Origin: Marinomonas spartinae
GTDB lineage: Bacteria > Pseudomonadota > Gammaproteobacteria > Pseudomonadales > Marinomonadaceae
Length of the DNA stretch: 64,000 nt
Reading direction: 5' to 3'
Assembly (NCBI RefSeq): GCF_900089775.1
Contig: NZ_FLOB01000008.1
Coordinates: 62,001-126,000 of the forward strand
Part shown: piece by piece, positions 56,010 through 64,000 of the stretch
Position numbering within the stretch: the stretch's first letter is position 1
How the letters are laid out: every line of letters starts with the position of its first letter
Translations under genes and position numbers: made by a program
Notes under the pieces: model-generated
Seen by the model: only the letters and a program-made list of their open reading frames with translations
What the model was told of the DNA's origin: nothing
Database searches by the model: none

Positions 56010-59000
56010 GTAAAACTCTCTAACGAATCATTCCAAAAAGGATTTCTTACGGAGTTAGGCAATAACTTAACCACCGCACTGTTACCCTCAACATCAAAAT
56101 GCATGCTTAAGTCCTTGGCAGTCTTCGCCCGTTTTCTTTGTAAGGCATCCAGCATTCTGAAAAGTGACCACTCCCCATCATAGTTTTGACTAATTAAACG
56201 ACCACCACCAATCAAACTAAACTCAACTTTTGTTCCTGCAAGTGGTTTAGGCCCAGGCCAAGACATACTTGTCACACGCTGTGGCCCGTGGCGATAAACA
56301 AGAGACTGACCATTAACGTCTAACTTAATACTCGAAACACTTCGATCAAGCTCTTCAGGCTTCAACCCAAAGCCAATATCCAAAGCGCCACTTCCGTTAT
56401 CGAAGAATGCTTTACGTATTCTGTAGGCCTCATGAAACATCGTCAAAGTAGAAAGACTCATACCAATATCTCTCTTAAATGACCACCTTGTGCTACCCAT
56501 ATTCACACTTGGCGCCACATAGGTTGTAAAGAACTTATCCAGTGTCCCCCCTGGGCCAAAGAAATGGGCAAAGTCCTTCAAGCTGATTTCTTGCTTGCTA
56601 TTTTTAGCAACAGGATAACGTCCAGCTATGGCTGCCCTGTATTCAGGCAAAACATCATTGCGCCACATTTTATTGATGACTCGGTCTGCATTTAGCTTAA
56701 CAATATCTGACGTGTCGCCAGCAACACTTTTAAGCCAATCAGAGAATGGGGCAACAATATCACTAGATGACAACTGATTAATAAAATCAGGTTCACCTTT
56801 CCCTTTTAACTGCTCCTTAATGGAAGCGGTCATATCATCACTTTGGCTAATTTTATTAAGATAAACATTTAGTGATTTAAGATCGGATTGGACCTTATCA
56901 AGTTTTGCGGGATCCAAGCCTAATATCCCCTGGAACGCCTCTTCAACTTCATGACCAGGAAGAAGTTTTTTCGATCCAGGCTGTGTTGCCTCAGGCAAAA
57001 ACTTATTAATTCGCTCCGCTTTTTCTGCTATGGCAGCATTTGCAGCCCCAGCCAGACCAGCGGCTTTTTTAAGTGCACCATTTGTTTGGCTTTCAGGGGC
57101 ATTCGTTAAAGCGACATTCCTTTGAACCACTGAAATGATGTTTTTAATCGGTGCCTCTGGACCAGATAAAGCATCCGTTACCTTAATACCTTCAGAAACC
57201 GAATTAAAATCCTTAACTTTCAAATTATCCAAAAAGCTTTTCCAATAATAGATGTAATCTTGAAAATAACGTCTTTCAAGCTCTTTTTCTACCTGCTGTT
57301 TTGACACATCGTATGTACCAGCAGCCTCTTTACCATATACCCAGTTACTGGAAATCAAAGTCCCTAGCATCTTACTTTTTTCAACATTGAATATGCCGTA
57401 AAAGCCATTATAGGTGTACAAACCTGGAATTGTATTAGACGCCTCAGAAGGGTCCTTCAACTCAAACGCATCAGCCGTTTTAGCACTGATAACGTCAGTC
57501 AGCCTGAACGGAGGAATACTGCTATTCATATAGTCCGCCCTTAATCGTTGATAGGCTCTTTCTGCCACGGGCAACTTGGTTAAAGCCAGTCGAGCAGCAT
57601 GTACTGCATCACTATCCATTTGTGTCTGATCTAATTTAATAGACAATAAGGTTGCTAAGTGATGATGTAAATCTGCTCTGATTTGGACATTTTTATCCCC
57701 CGGTAATTTACGATCGAAGTAAGCATCAAACCAAGCCTCAACATCACTCGCATCAAAATGATCAGGCATATAAAGCATTAAATAGGTTCTAAGGGTTTCA
57801 TAAAGATAACTTAGATGCTCTGCATTGTTTTTCATCTCAGACAAAAGCACCTTAACCATATAAGGTTCTAGATACGCTTTAAGTGAACGCTCGTAGGCAC
57901 TCATCGAGGTTTGTTTTAGGTTAGAAATTTTGTCCAGCCCAACACCTACCAGCGAACCTTGATCTTCTGCTCCGGGTTTGATAGCAGGCAGATCCCGCAA
58001 GGCATTGAGACGATCATTTAATACAACTAAATTATTGGTATCAAAAACCCCAGAGTCCACTTTCTTATACTGTGTTACTAGCTTGTCAGTTTGATCTATT
58101 AATTTGGAGTTCGACGAATAACTACCATACGCAAGAAAGCCAAAACCCAGCAAACCAACGCACCCTAAAGACACGCCGGCCACCCTAAGCCACTTATTCT
58201 GCTTATCGTGATATTTATTAGTACTCGCTAAGTTTTGTTCAGGAAAAACAACACTTTCCAAAACCTTTTTAATAAAGAAGCTTCTAGATTTATTGATATG
58301 GCCGCCATTGGCGACTTTTTTGTCACTGAGAAAACTAGAAGGATCTCCTTCTTGAGTTGCACTTGTTAAATAAACGCCGCGAAATACCGGAGGCTGCTCA
58401 TAAGTATTGGGAGTAAAAATCTCTTTCAAAAAAGAGTACGATACCTCTTGTAGAAACCTAAGCTGATGAGGGAACTCAAAGACTTTAGCTCGTACTGACT
58501 CATCCCGTTCATTAATTAACCTACGATTTAACATCTCAGCCAGGTTAGCAATCAAACCATGAAATTCTTTATTAAACTGCTCTATTTGGGTGCCATTTTT
58601 TGAATCCATTGGGAAGGTCACCCCCCAAATTTGGTTACTCTCTTCTTCCGTCAACTCGTTAAAAAAATCACGAAAACCATCAATAAGATCGGCTTTTGAT
58701 AGAATGACATAAACGGGAAAGGTCATACCAAGCTGATTCTGCAGCTCCTGCAAACGTTGCTTAATGGCTCTGGCATGGAGATTCCTTTCCGTTTTGGTTT
58801 GCCCCATCAGCTCAGAAATACCCATACTAATAACTACACCATTAATCGGTCTTAATGGGCGATACTTTCTCAAAAGACCAAGAAAGCCTTGCCAAGCTTT
58901 CGAATCATGCTTGGCGTGACTATCCTGAGTGGTATAACGGCCTGCCGTATCAATCAAGACAGCTTTATTTGTAAACCACCAGTCGCAGTTACGTGTTCCA

Positions 59001-59500
59001 CCCACACCTTTAATTAAATCAACGCCTAGCTTATCTTTTAATGGATAATCTAACCCAGAGTTATTGATGATTGTGGTTTTACCCGCCCCTGGTGGGCCAA
59101 TCATAATATACCAAGGTAACTGATATATATTTTTACCTTTAAACAACTTAACGTCTTTTAGAAGCGCAATAGCATCCGACATACGGTTTTTCAGCGTATT
59201 GATCTCTTCGTTTATATCGTCATTATCAACACTGTCATCTATCAGCTCTTCTGCCATGTTGGTATTACGCTTACTCTGCTTAGACAGCTGATAAATCTTC
59301 GTCACCGCAACACCAAGAACAATGCATAATATTAGAATGACTCGCGCTAAAATACTTTTAAGCGGAACAAAACCAGCAATGGCGATAAGAGGGCCACCGA
59401 ACCAAATCAAAAGAAACAAACATAAAAACCCAATAATAAGCATCGCTGTTCTTGAGGTTAATATGTAAGAGAGTTTCTTACATCTTTTTATAAAACTCAT
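55991..59500 (-). CDS. tssM: TssM (IcmF family), T6SS membrane complex
   Basis: TssM spans the inner membrane and reaches TssJ through the periplasm. The 1169-residue protein has two membrane helices near the N-terminus, a cytoplasmic NTPase-like domain with intact Walker A GPPGAGKTTI near residue 135 and DTAGRYTTQD, a third membrane helix near 445, and a long periplasmic part ending with the TssM C-domain (WPGPKPLAGTKVEFSLIGGG, then FDVEGNSAVVKLLPNS). The intact Walker A suggests ATP binding, which not all TssM proteins keep. Confidence 0.96.
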   Translation of the reverse strand: MSFIKRCKKLSYILTSRTAMLIIGFLCLFLLIWFGGPLIAIAGFVPLKSILARVILILCIVLGVAVTKIYQLSKQSKRNTNMAEELIDDSVDNDDINEEINTLKNRMSDAIALLKDVKLFKGKNIYQLPWYIMIGPPGAGKTTIINNSGLDYPLKDKLGVDLIKGVGGTRNCDWWFTNKAVLIDTAGRYTTQDSHAKHDSKAWQGFLGLLRKYRPLRPINGVVISMGISELMGQTKTERNLHARAIKQRLQELQNQLGMTFPVYVILSKADLIDGFRDFFNELTEEESNQIWGVTFPMDSKNGTQIEQFNKEFHGLIANLAEMLNRRLINERDESVRAKVFEFPHQLRFLQEVSYSFLKEIFTPNTYEQPPVFRGVYLTSATQEGDPSSFLSDKKVANGGHINKSRSFFIKKVLESVVFPEQNLASTNKYHDKQNKWLRVAGVSLGCVGLLGFGFLAYGSYSSNSKLIDQTDKLVTQYKKVDSGVFDTNNLVVLNDRLNALRDLPAIKPGAEDQGSLVGVGLDKISNLKQTSMSAYERSLKAYLEPYMVKVLLSEMKNNAEHLSYLYETLRTYLMLYMPDHFDASDVEAWFDAYFDRKLPGDKNVQIRADLHHHLATLLSIKLDQTQMDSDAVHAARLALTKLPVAERAYQRLRADYMNSSIPPFRLTDVISAKTADAFELKDPSEASNTIPGLYTYNGFYGIFNVEKSKMLGTLISSNWVYGKEAAGTYDVSKQQVEKELERRYFQDYIYYWKSFLDNLKVKDFNSVSEGIKVTDALSGPEAPIKNIISVVQRNVALTNAPESQTNGALKKAAGLAGAANAAIAEKAERINKFLPEATQPGSKKLLPGHEVEEAFQGILGLDPAKLDKVQSDLKSLNVYLNKISQSDDMTASIKEQLKGKGEPDFINQLSSSDIVAPFSDWLKSVAGDTSDIVKLNADRVINKMWRNDVLPEYRAAIAGRYPVAKNSKQEISLKDFAHFFGPGGTLDKFFTTYVAPSVNMGSTRWSFKRDIGMSLSTLTMFHEAYRIRKAFFDNGSGALDIGFGLKPEELDRSVSSIKLDVNGQSLVYRHGPQRVTSMSWPGPKPLAGTKVEFSLIGGGRLISQNYDGEWSLFRMLDALQRKRAKTAKDLSMHFDVEGNSAVVKLLPNSVRNPFWNDSLESFTCPNKL

Positions 59501-59511
59501 TTCAACTCCAT

Positions 59512-60792
59512 TTAGAAAAGTAAGTCAATTTCTACTCTGCGATTCATTGCTCGGGATTTACTATCAGTATTAGGTGCTATAGGATCTGCAGCTCCCCTTC
59601 CCTCTGGCCAGAGGCGGCCACTTAAATTGGTATTTTTCGCCATCGCATTTGCCACTTCATTTGCTCTAGCAAGAGATAACAACCAATTCGAAGGATATTC
59701 TGCTGTCTTTATCGGAGTATCATCTGTGTAACCTGTAATAAGAATACGGCCTTTGGTACCCTCTAAGCTAAGTGCTAGCTTTTGCAAAATAGGCACTACT
59801 GAAGGCAGCAAAGAAGCTTCGCCAGGTTTAAACAAATCTCTGTTGTTTATTGTCAAACGAATTCGGTCACTCTTTTTCTGAATACTAATAATGCCCTTTT
59901 GAATTTCTGTTTGCAGTAACTGCTCAAGAACCAAAAGCTGCTTATCTTTTTTATCGACCGTTTTTTGTAAGTCAATGGGATGTATTGAAGCCAAAGAGCT
60001 ATCTACTTTCGAGAGCTGATCATTAAGTTGCGTATTCAAAAAAAGATACAAAGCTAAACCAAGCGCACCAAGAATAGAAAAAACCACCCAGAGAGGGGTT
60101 TTCTGTCTTAACTCTCCGCCATTAGCAACTTTTCGCTCCCAATCAGGAGATAGAACGTTTTTTACTGGGCCATCTAATTGATTTAAAACGTTATAAGCCC
60201 TATTTCGATAGTCCTCCACACCACCGCTTTGATGATTACCTACTCTAAATTTACCTTTAAAGCCAAGGTTTAAACAATGGTACTGGAGTTCCAAGAAGTC
60301 TCGATTATGTTCAGGATAACGAAGCGACTCATCAATTAAAGTATAAAAATACTCTCCGCCAAATGTTTCCTTATGAAAAATAGAGAGCAAACTCTCTTTA
60401 GCCCATTCCATTGAGCTCCAGCGGGAGTTTAGTACACTCTCATCTAATAATGCACAAAGACAATAACGTGCATTAAAAATCGTTTTATCTGGAATGCCTG
60501 CATCACGAGCCTCAAATTCGAAAGACTTAACCGCATCGGTACACCGATGCTTAAAGCCCGACAAATCAGGCAGGCTTTCAGCCTGATTTACAAAAATAGC
60601 CAGTGACAAACAGTCCGACGCAGCCTCTAAGAGGCTGTTTTTGAAAATCGAAACTTTTGGCCCGCTTTGTTTTTGCAACGGAATTGCATTTGATGATATT
60701 TGTGTTTTATCAGAGTTATCATCTGTAGAGCCACTGTTTTCAGCATCTCGACCAAGGCGACCAGGTCTAGGCTTTATTTTAGTCTCATCCAC
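59512..60792 (-). CDS. tssL: TssL with OmpA-like C-terminal domain
   Basis: TssL anchors the T6SS membrane complex with TssM. The 426-residue protein has a low-complexity start, the DotU/IcmH cytoplasmic domain (YCLCALLDESVLNSRW, ESLLSIFHKETFGGEYFY), a single membrane helix near 245 (WVVFSILGALGLALYLFL) and a C-terminal OmpA-like peptidoglycan-binding domain (ILITGYTDDTPIKTAEYPSN, SLARANEVANAMAK, NRRVEIDLLF). The fused OmpA part makes it an 'evolved' TssL that attaches itself to the cell wall. Confidence 0.95.
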   Translation of the reverse strand: MDETKIKPRPGRLGRDAENSGSTDDNSDKTQISSNAIPLQKQSGPKVSIFKNSLLEAASDCLSLAIFVNQAESLPDLSGFKHRCTDAVKSFEFEARDAGIPDKTIFNARYCLCALLDESVLNSRWSSMEWAKESLLSIFHKETFGGEYFYTLIDESLRYPEHNRDFLELQYHCLNLGFKGKFRVGNHQSGGVEDYRNRAYNVLNQLDGPVKNVLSPDWERKVANGGELRQKTPLWVVFSILGALGLALYLFLNTQLNDQLSKVDSSLASIHPIDLQKTVDKKDKQLLVLEQLLQTEIQKGIISIQKKSDRIRLTINNRDLFKPGEASLLPSVVPILQKLALSLEGTKGRILITGYTDDTPIKTAEYPSNWLLSLARANEVANAMAKNTNLSGRLWPEGRGAADPIAPNTDSKSRAMNRRVEIDLLF

Positions 60793-60814
60793 TGAAACAC
60801 ACTCCTACTAATAA

Positions 60815-62143
60815 TTAAGTTCTTACTGCCCAAAGCGTAATTTGTAAATCAGGATAGTTACCTGAAATATGCAAAGCGATACCACCACTACTAGACAAAC
60901 TATCCCATTGATCACCTTGCTTATTTAACTCAAAATAGTGGTAACCAGCATGATATGGCACTTGTCGTGGTGCTGTTGGTAATGTGCTAACTGATATTCC
61001 TGGCAGCTGATTATTAACAAGGTTTCTGATTGTTTCTACACTACCAATTTTGATCTGAGACGGCAAAGATCGCCTTAATTCCTCGTGAGGAACGCTGGCT
61101 TTTACGGCAAGAATAAACTGACCACTTTTTAGCACCTCTTTGTCTTTTAGTGCACCAAAAGAAATACCATATTTGCTTTTTTCTAGCTTAATCTCTGTGG
61201 CAGTTTGCTCTATGACTTGGCTTAAGGATTGATATAAGAAGTTAGTGACCTCTGAAAATATCAACATCAAATTGAGATGATCATATTTAGGTAACTTCGG
61301 CACTAGTTTATTCGCTGAGCTAAAGGTTGCTAACTCACCAGACAGCTCAATCAATCTAGAATAAAGGTTATAAGGATGAATATTTTCAACAGCCAACAAA
61401 CTGTTAAAAATAGCATCATACTTATTCAAAGTTTGCAACATAATAAAATCGGAAACGGAGGTGCTACCAGCATAACCTTGAGATAATCGACCTGCAATAT
61501 TCTCAGCGCGTTGCTTAATTAAAGCAGAAACTTCCCTTACAATACTAAAAACTGGCTTACAGTGTCCAATATTTAAATGTGGCGGAATATACTTGCTATC
61601 TAAACGAATAGCTCCCTCATTACTAACCTCTATAATACGAGCAACTGGCAGAACAACATAGCCAGATACATCATCAGAGCTCAGCATTAGACGGCAATTT
61701 AGCTTAGAAATTTGAATCACTTCATCTGAATCACGCCCTAAACAGTCATCAGAAACCGTCAAATCCTCTAATTTAAAACGAGTCACCTGAGAGTCATCAA
61801 TAGAAGAGACATTAACACTATTATTTTTGTAAGAGGGAACCGCCAAATAAACAAGCTGGTCGACTACATCTTTACCAACAATTAATGGATCAGGAATAAA
61901 TGCATTGTCTAAGAAACTCAACGGCGTCAGATCCGGCATAATGCCTTTAAAGCCGTCTAAGCAAAACTGCCCTGTATTAAGAAGGCTTACATCAATACTT
62001 TGATCCATCATCCCCCAAGCATAATTGACATTCATACCAAGCAGATCTTTCATAGTATTGGCTAAATGTTTATCAGACTGTTGAAAATGCTGAGGTCTCA
62101 AGAACATGCCTTCAGTCCAGGCAACGGGAGAAAAATTATTCAT
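60815..62143 (-). CDS. tssK: TssK, T6SS baseplate-membrane adaptor
   Basis: TssK trimers join the baseplate to the membrane complex. The 442-residue protein opens PVAWTEGMFLRPQHFQQSDKH, the TssK signature, and has the shoulder and head domains after it, with VLAVKASVPHEELRRSLPSQIKIGS near 355 and YFELNKQGDQWDSLSSSGGIALHISGNYPDLQI-type end (read in two parts). Length matches the family (about 445). It lies between tssJ and tssL with short gaps. Confidence 0.95.
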   Translation of the reverse strand: MNNFSPVAWTEGMFLRPQHFQQSDKHLANTMKDLLGMNVNYAWGMMDQSIDVSLLNTGQFCLDGFKGIMPDLTPLSFLDNAFIPDPLIVGKDVVDQLVYLAVPSYKNNSVNVSSIDDSQVTRFKLEDLTVSDDCLGRDSDEVIQISKLNCRLMLSSDDVSGYVVLPVARIIEVSNEGAIRLDSKYIPPHLNIGHCKPVFSIVREVSALIKQRAENIAGRLSQGYAGSTSVSDFIMLQTLNKYDAIFNSLLAVENIHPYNLYSRLIELSGELATFSSANKLVPKLPKYDHLNLMLIFSEVTNFLYQSLSQVIEQTATEIKLEKSKYGISFGALKDKEVLKSGQFILAVKASVPHEELRRSLPSQIKIGSVETIRNLVNNQLPGISVSTLPTAPRQVPYHAGYHYFELNKQGDQWDSLSSSGGIALHISGNYPDLQITLWAVRT

Positions 62144-62153
62144 ATAAATCCTT

Positions 62154-62621
62154 TTATTCCTCTTTCAAATAGGTTGCGATAGACTCAACATTGACTCGCA
62201 CATCATCATAGCCAGTTGGATCTGCTTTGACGACACCTCGCCATTTTGCTTTATCAATATCTCTATACGCGACGATTATACCTATAAAGCGTGTGTTTTG
62301 ATTTAACTTCATTTTGTAATCAAGCTTCTGACCTGGTTGCAGTTCAATTTCATCTTTCTTAAGCAGGTCTGGACCAAGTACCTTTTCTGCATCACCGTAA
62401 AGACTAAAGAAGTCCTGTGTATCAAAAACTGCCTTAGAGCTTAATTCGAAAACCCTTATAACCACAGGCGAAGGCCTACCATTTATGTCTGGGTTGACAT
62501 TTTTTGCAACATTAATTTCTAAATCAGTTGACGGTGGCACAATGTAATTAACAGTTGAGCAGCCCGTTAGGAACAAAAACAGAACAGCTAAAAACATGTA
62601 TGGCAACTTGATCATTTTCAC
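62154..62621 (-). CDS. tssJ: TssJ, T6SS outer-membrane lipoprotein
   Basis: TssJ is the lipoprotein that anchors the membrane complex in the outer membrane. The protein has a short signal peptide (MFLAVLFLFL) and the lipobox LTGC with the acylated Cys, then the transthyretin-like fold: RPSPVVIRVFELSSKAVFDTQDFFSLY, with KMKLNQNTRFIGIIVAYRDID. The best start is GTG 62621, nine bases after AAGGA; ATG 62615 is close, while ATG 62672 would add an atypically long N-terminus inside tagH. The stop is ten bases before tssK. Confidence 0.88.
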   Translation of the reverse strand: MKMIKLPYMFLAVLFLFLTGCSTVNYIVPPSTDLEINVAKNVNPDINGRPSPVVIRVFELSSKAVFDTQDFFSLYGDAEKVLGPDLLKKDEIELQPGQKLDYKMKLNQNTRFIGIIVAYRDIDKAKWRGVVKADPTGYDDVRVNVESIATYLKEE

Positions 62622-62637
62622 TTGAGGAAATCCTTTT

Positions 62638-64000
62638 TTAATTTTGTTTATTAACGTAGTTATCGTATGCACTTAAAAACTCATCAGAAAGCGCCATGAC
62701 GCCTTTCTGATTCACTTCTTTAGAATATTCTTCAAATAATTCCTGATACAGTTTCCAGCTTATCGCCCCAGAACTTTTCGGCATAAACTTTAACAAGGAA
62801 TTATTCTCATCTGCTTTTTTACTGACCATCTCAGGCGATAAAAGCTTCAATAGAGCCTCTAAGGAACCAGAAGCGGCAGCTAATATAGCGCCTTCATGCG
62901 TATGTAAATCATCAAAACTTTCTTTTATTGACGCAGTAGCTCCGAGAAAACTCCCGCTTTTACGCGTGTATAGATTCTGGATCGCATCATCAATCGTGGC
63001 AGAAAACTTCAACGGATTATTTTGCTCCACCTGAAACATCGTACGATTAATCTTCATCTGGTTCTTCATGTTAGCGCGTTGTCTTAACGAATTTATTACA
63101 CCCATCAAAAGCGCATTCAAACCAACTCCCATCTCGAACCACTGTTTTTCTGTTTCGAGTTCATCTCTAACCGCTGATGAAACCCCTAACCCTTCTAGAA
63201 ATGCCTGCATATGAGCTTGCTGGTTACTGTTTTGAGGCAATTCATGTCTAATGGGAGTGGTTGTAGTTTGACCACACTCTTTGGATGCTTCTTTTTGGGG
63301 CTGCACCTCTGGAGCTTGAGCTGTAGGCGACGTTGCGCTTTCCTTAGGTGGAACAAAAGATGGTTGCGGTTGCGGTTGCGGTTGCGGTTGCGGTTGCGGT
63401 TGCGGAGCCATTTGATGATCATTAGCAAACGGATCCAAACTAGTGTTATCGGAAAAAGAAAATGCATCCCAATCTTCGGGAATGAAATTAACATTAGATG
63501 AGGTATTATCTACAGAGTCAGCTGTATCAGCAGGTGCCATCTTTGGCGGGATCATCGATTCGTCGAGAATATCCTCACGAGCATAAGCTGGCGCAGGCTC
63601 AATTGCAGGGACAGCATCAAAAGAGGAAAAAGAATTTACAGCAGACTCAGTTTGCGCTGGGCTTTCTGCAGGAACATTAGGCTGACCAGCCTCAGATAAA
63701 TCTTGTTGAGCACCCTGTAATGAGGCTTCAATCTGAAAATCACCCACATTGAAAGTGTCACCATCCACTAACTTATGTTTATTTCCCTTTCCTAAAGGCG
63801 ACACACTATGATTAATGAACAACCCATTGGTTGAATAATCGTAGACATAGAATAGACCGCCCTCATTAACGACCTCACCATGTTTATTAGAGATTACTTT
63901 TTCAGGGTCAGGCAAATGCCAATCACATTCACGAGCACGTCCAAAAGTTAACGAATCCTCAGTAGACTTGGTCGCCTCTATTTCTGGTGAGAGACGATGA
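62638..64000 (-). CDS. tagH: TagH/Fha, FHA-domain T6SS protein (partial)
   Basis: The frame stays open to the window end, so the first residues are missing. The visible part begins in the FHA domain: FGRARECDWHLPDPEKVISNKH, the phosphothreonine-binding block, then STNGLFINHSVSP and GDTFNVGDFQIE. A long Pro/Gln/Ala/Glu-rich linker follows, containing seven Gln-Pro repeats, then a C-terminal helical domain typical of TagH (FLEGLGVSSAVRDELETEKQ shortened, QRANMKNQMKINRTMFQVEQNNPLKF, GALAAASGS-type). FHA proteins relay PpkA phosphorylation to switch T6SS on. It is the first gene visible of the first unit. Confidence 0.93.
   Translation of the reverse strand, partial: HRLSPEIEATKSTEDSLTFGRARECDWHLPDPEKVISNKHGEVVNEGGLFYVYDYSTNGLFINHSVSPLGKGNKHKLVDGDTFNVGDFQIEASLQGAQQDLSEAGQPNVPAESPAQTESAVNSFSSFDAVPAIEPAPAYAREDILDESMIPPKMAPADTADSVDNTSSNVNFIPEDWDAFSFSDNTSLDPFANDHQMAPQPQPQPQPQPQPQPSFVPPKESATSPTAQAPEVQPQKEASKECGQTTTTPIRHELPQNSNQQAHMQAFLEGLGVSSAVRDELETEKQWFEMGVGLNALLMGVINSLRQRANMKNQMKINRTMFQVEQNNPLKFSATIDDAIQNLYTRKSGSFLGATASIKESFDDLHTHEGAILAAASGSLEALLKLLSPEMVSKKADENNSLLKFMPKSSGAISWKLYQELFEEYSKEVNQKGVMALSDEFLSAYDNYVNKQN
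63362..63403 (-). repeat. Hexanucleotide tandem repeat in tagH linker
   Basis: Seven perfect copies of GGTTGC (plus strand) encode seven Gln-Pro pairs on the minus strand. Because the unit is six bases, copy-number change would alter linker length without shifting frame. Confidence 0.95.

Noticed and set aside
63362..63403. CRISPR-like repeat
   Set aside because: It is a contiguous hexamer array without spacers and is translated as Gln-Pro repeats within tagH.

Overview
The window looks like a chromosomal segment of a marine gammaproteobacterium. Gene content, moderate-to-low GC and several family-level resemblances (Kdp, Min, SbcCD, a Vibrio-type second EF-G, a TIGR04211-type SH3 protein) suggest an Oceanospirillales organism, probably Marinomonas-like. 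The genus is an inference; no rRNA gene is present to confirm it. I saw no tRNA, rRNA or CRISPR array.

Positions 1-28123 are mostly ordinary housekeeping sequence. They hold the start of a kdpFA operon (minus strand, cut by the window edge), a 604-residue DUF2786-like repeat protein with a small HIT-like protein, an SMP-30-type lactonase, proS, arsC-wrbA, a sulfur block (cysB, a TauE/SafE exporter, later cysI with a DUF934 partner), aroG, nfuA, an SH3/anchor protein, a Kef-type antiporter, a second elongation factor G, a Tas-like aldo/keto reductase, minCDE, sbcDC, and a ferredoxin-like protein. Several clear intrinsic terminators separate these units.

Positions 28229-37540 form an Rhs polymorphic-toxin array read on the minus strand. 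An intact 1549-residue Rhs protein ends in an LHH/HNH-type nuclease tip and is followed by a SUKH-family immunity gene. Downstream lies a displaced second Rhs 3' segment that is truncated, frameshifted, carries an in-frame stop and is split by a complete IS66-family element with an exact 8-bp target duplication. It ends in an intact, different tip with an ADP-ribosyltransferase-like motif set, followed by an overlapping candidate immunity gene. A third, badly decayed Rhs segment closes the array. This is the layout expected for tip replacement by recombination.

Positions 37540-64000 are a type VI secretion system, all on the minus strand. In transcription order it runs tagH (cut by the window end), tssJ, tssK, tssL, tssM, tagF, pppA; then tssA, tssB, tssC, a second tssC paralogue, tagJ, tssE, tssF, tssG, tssH; then hcp, vgrG, a small unknown gene, PAAR, two unknown genes, rhs and immunity. 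The PAAR-unknown-unknown-rhs genes overlap or nearly touch and probably act as one effector-loading cassette. No EagR-type chaperone is recognised, so the unknown proteins are candidate adaptors. FHA, TagF and PppA proteins imply phosphorylation control, but no kinase lies in the window.
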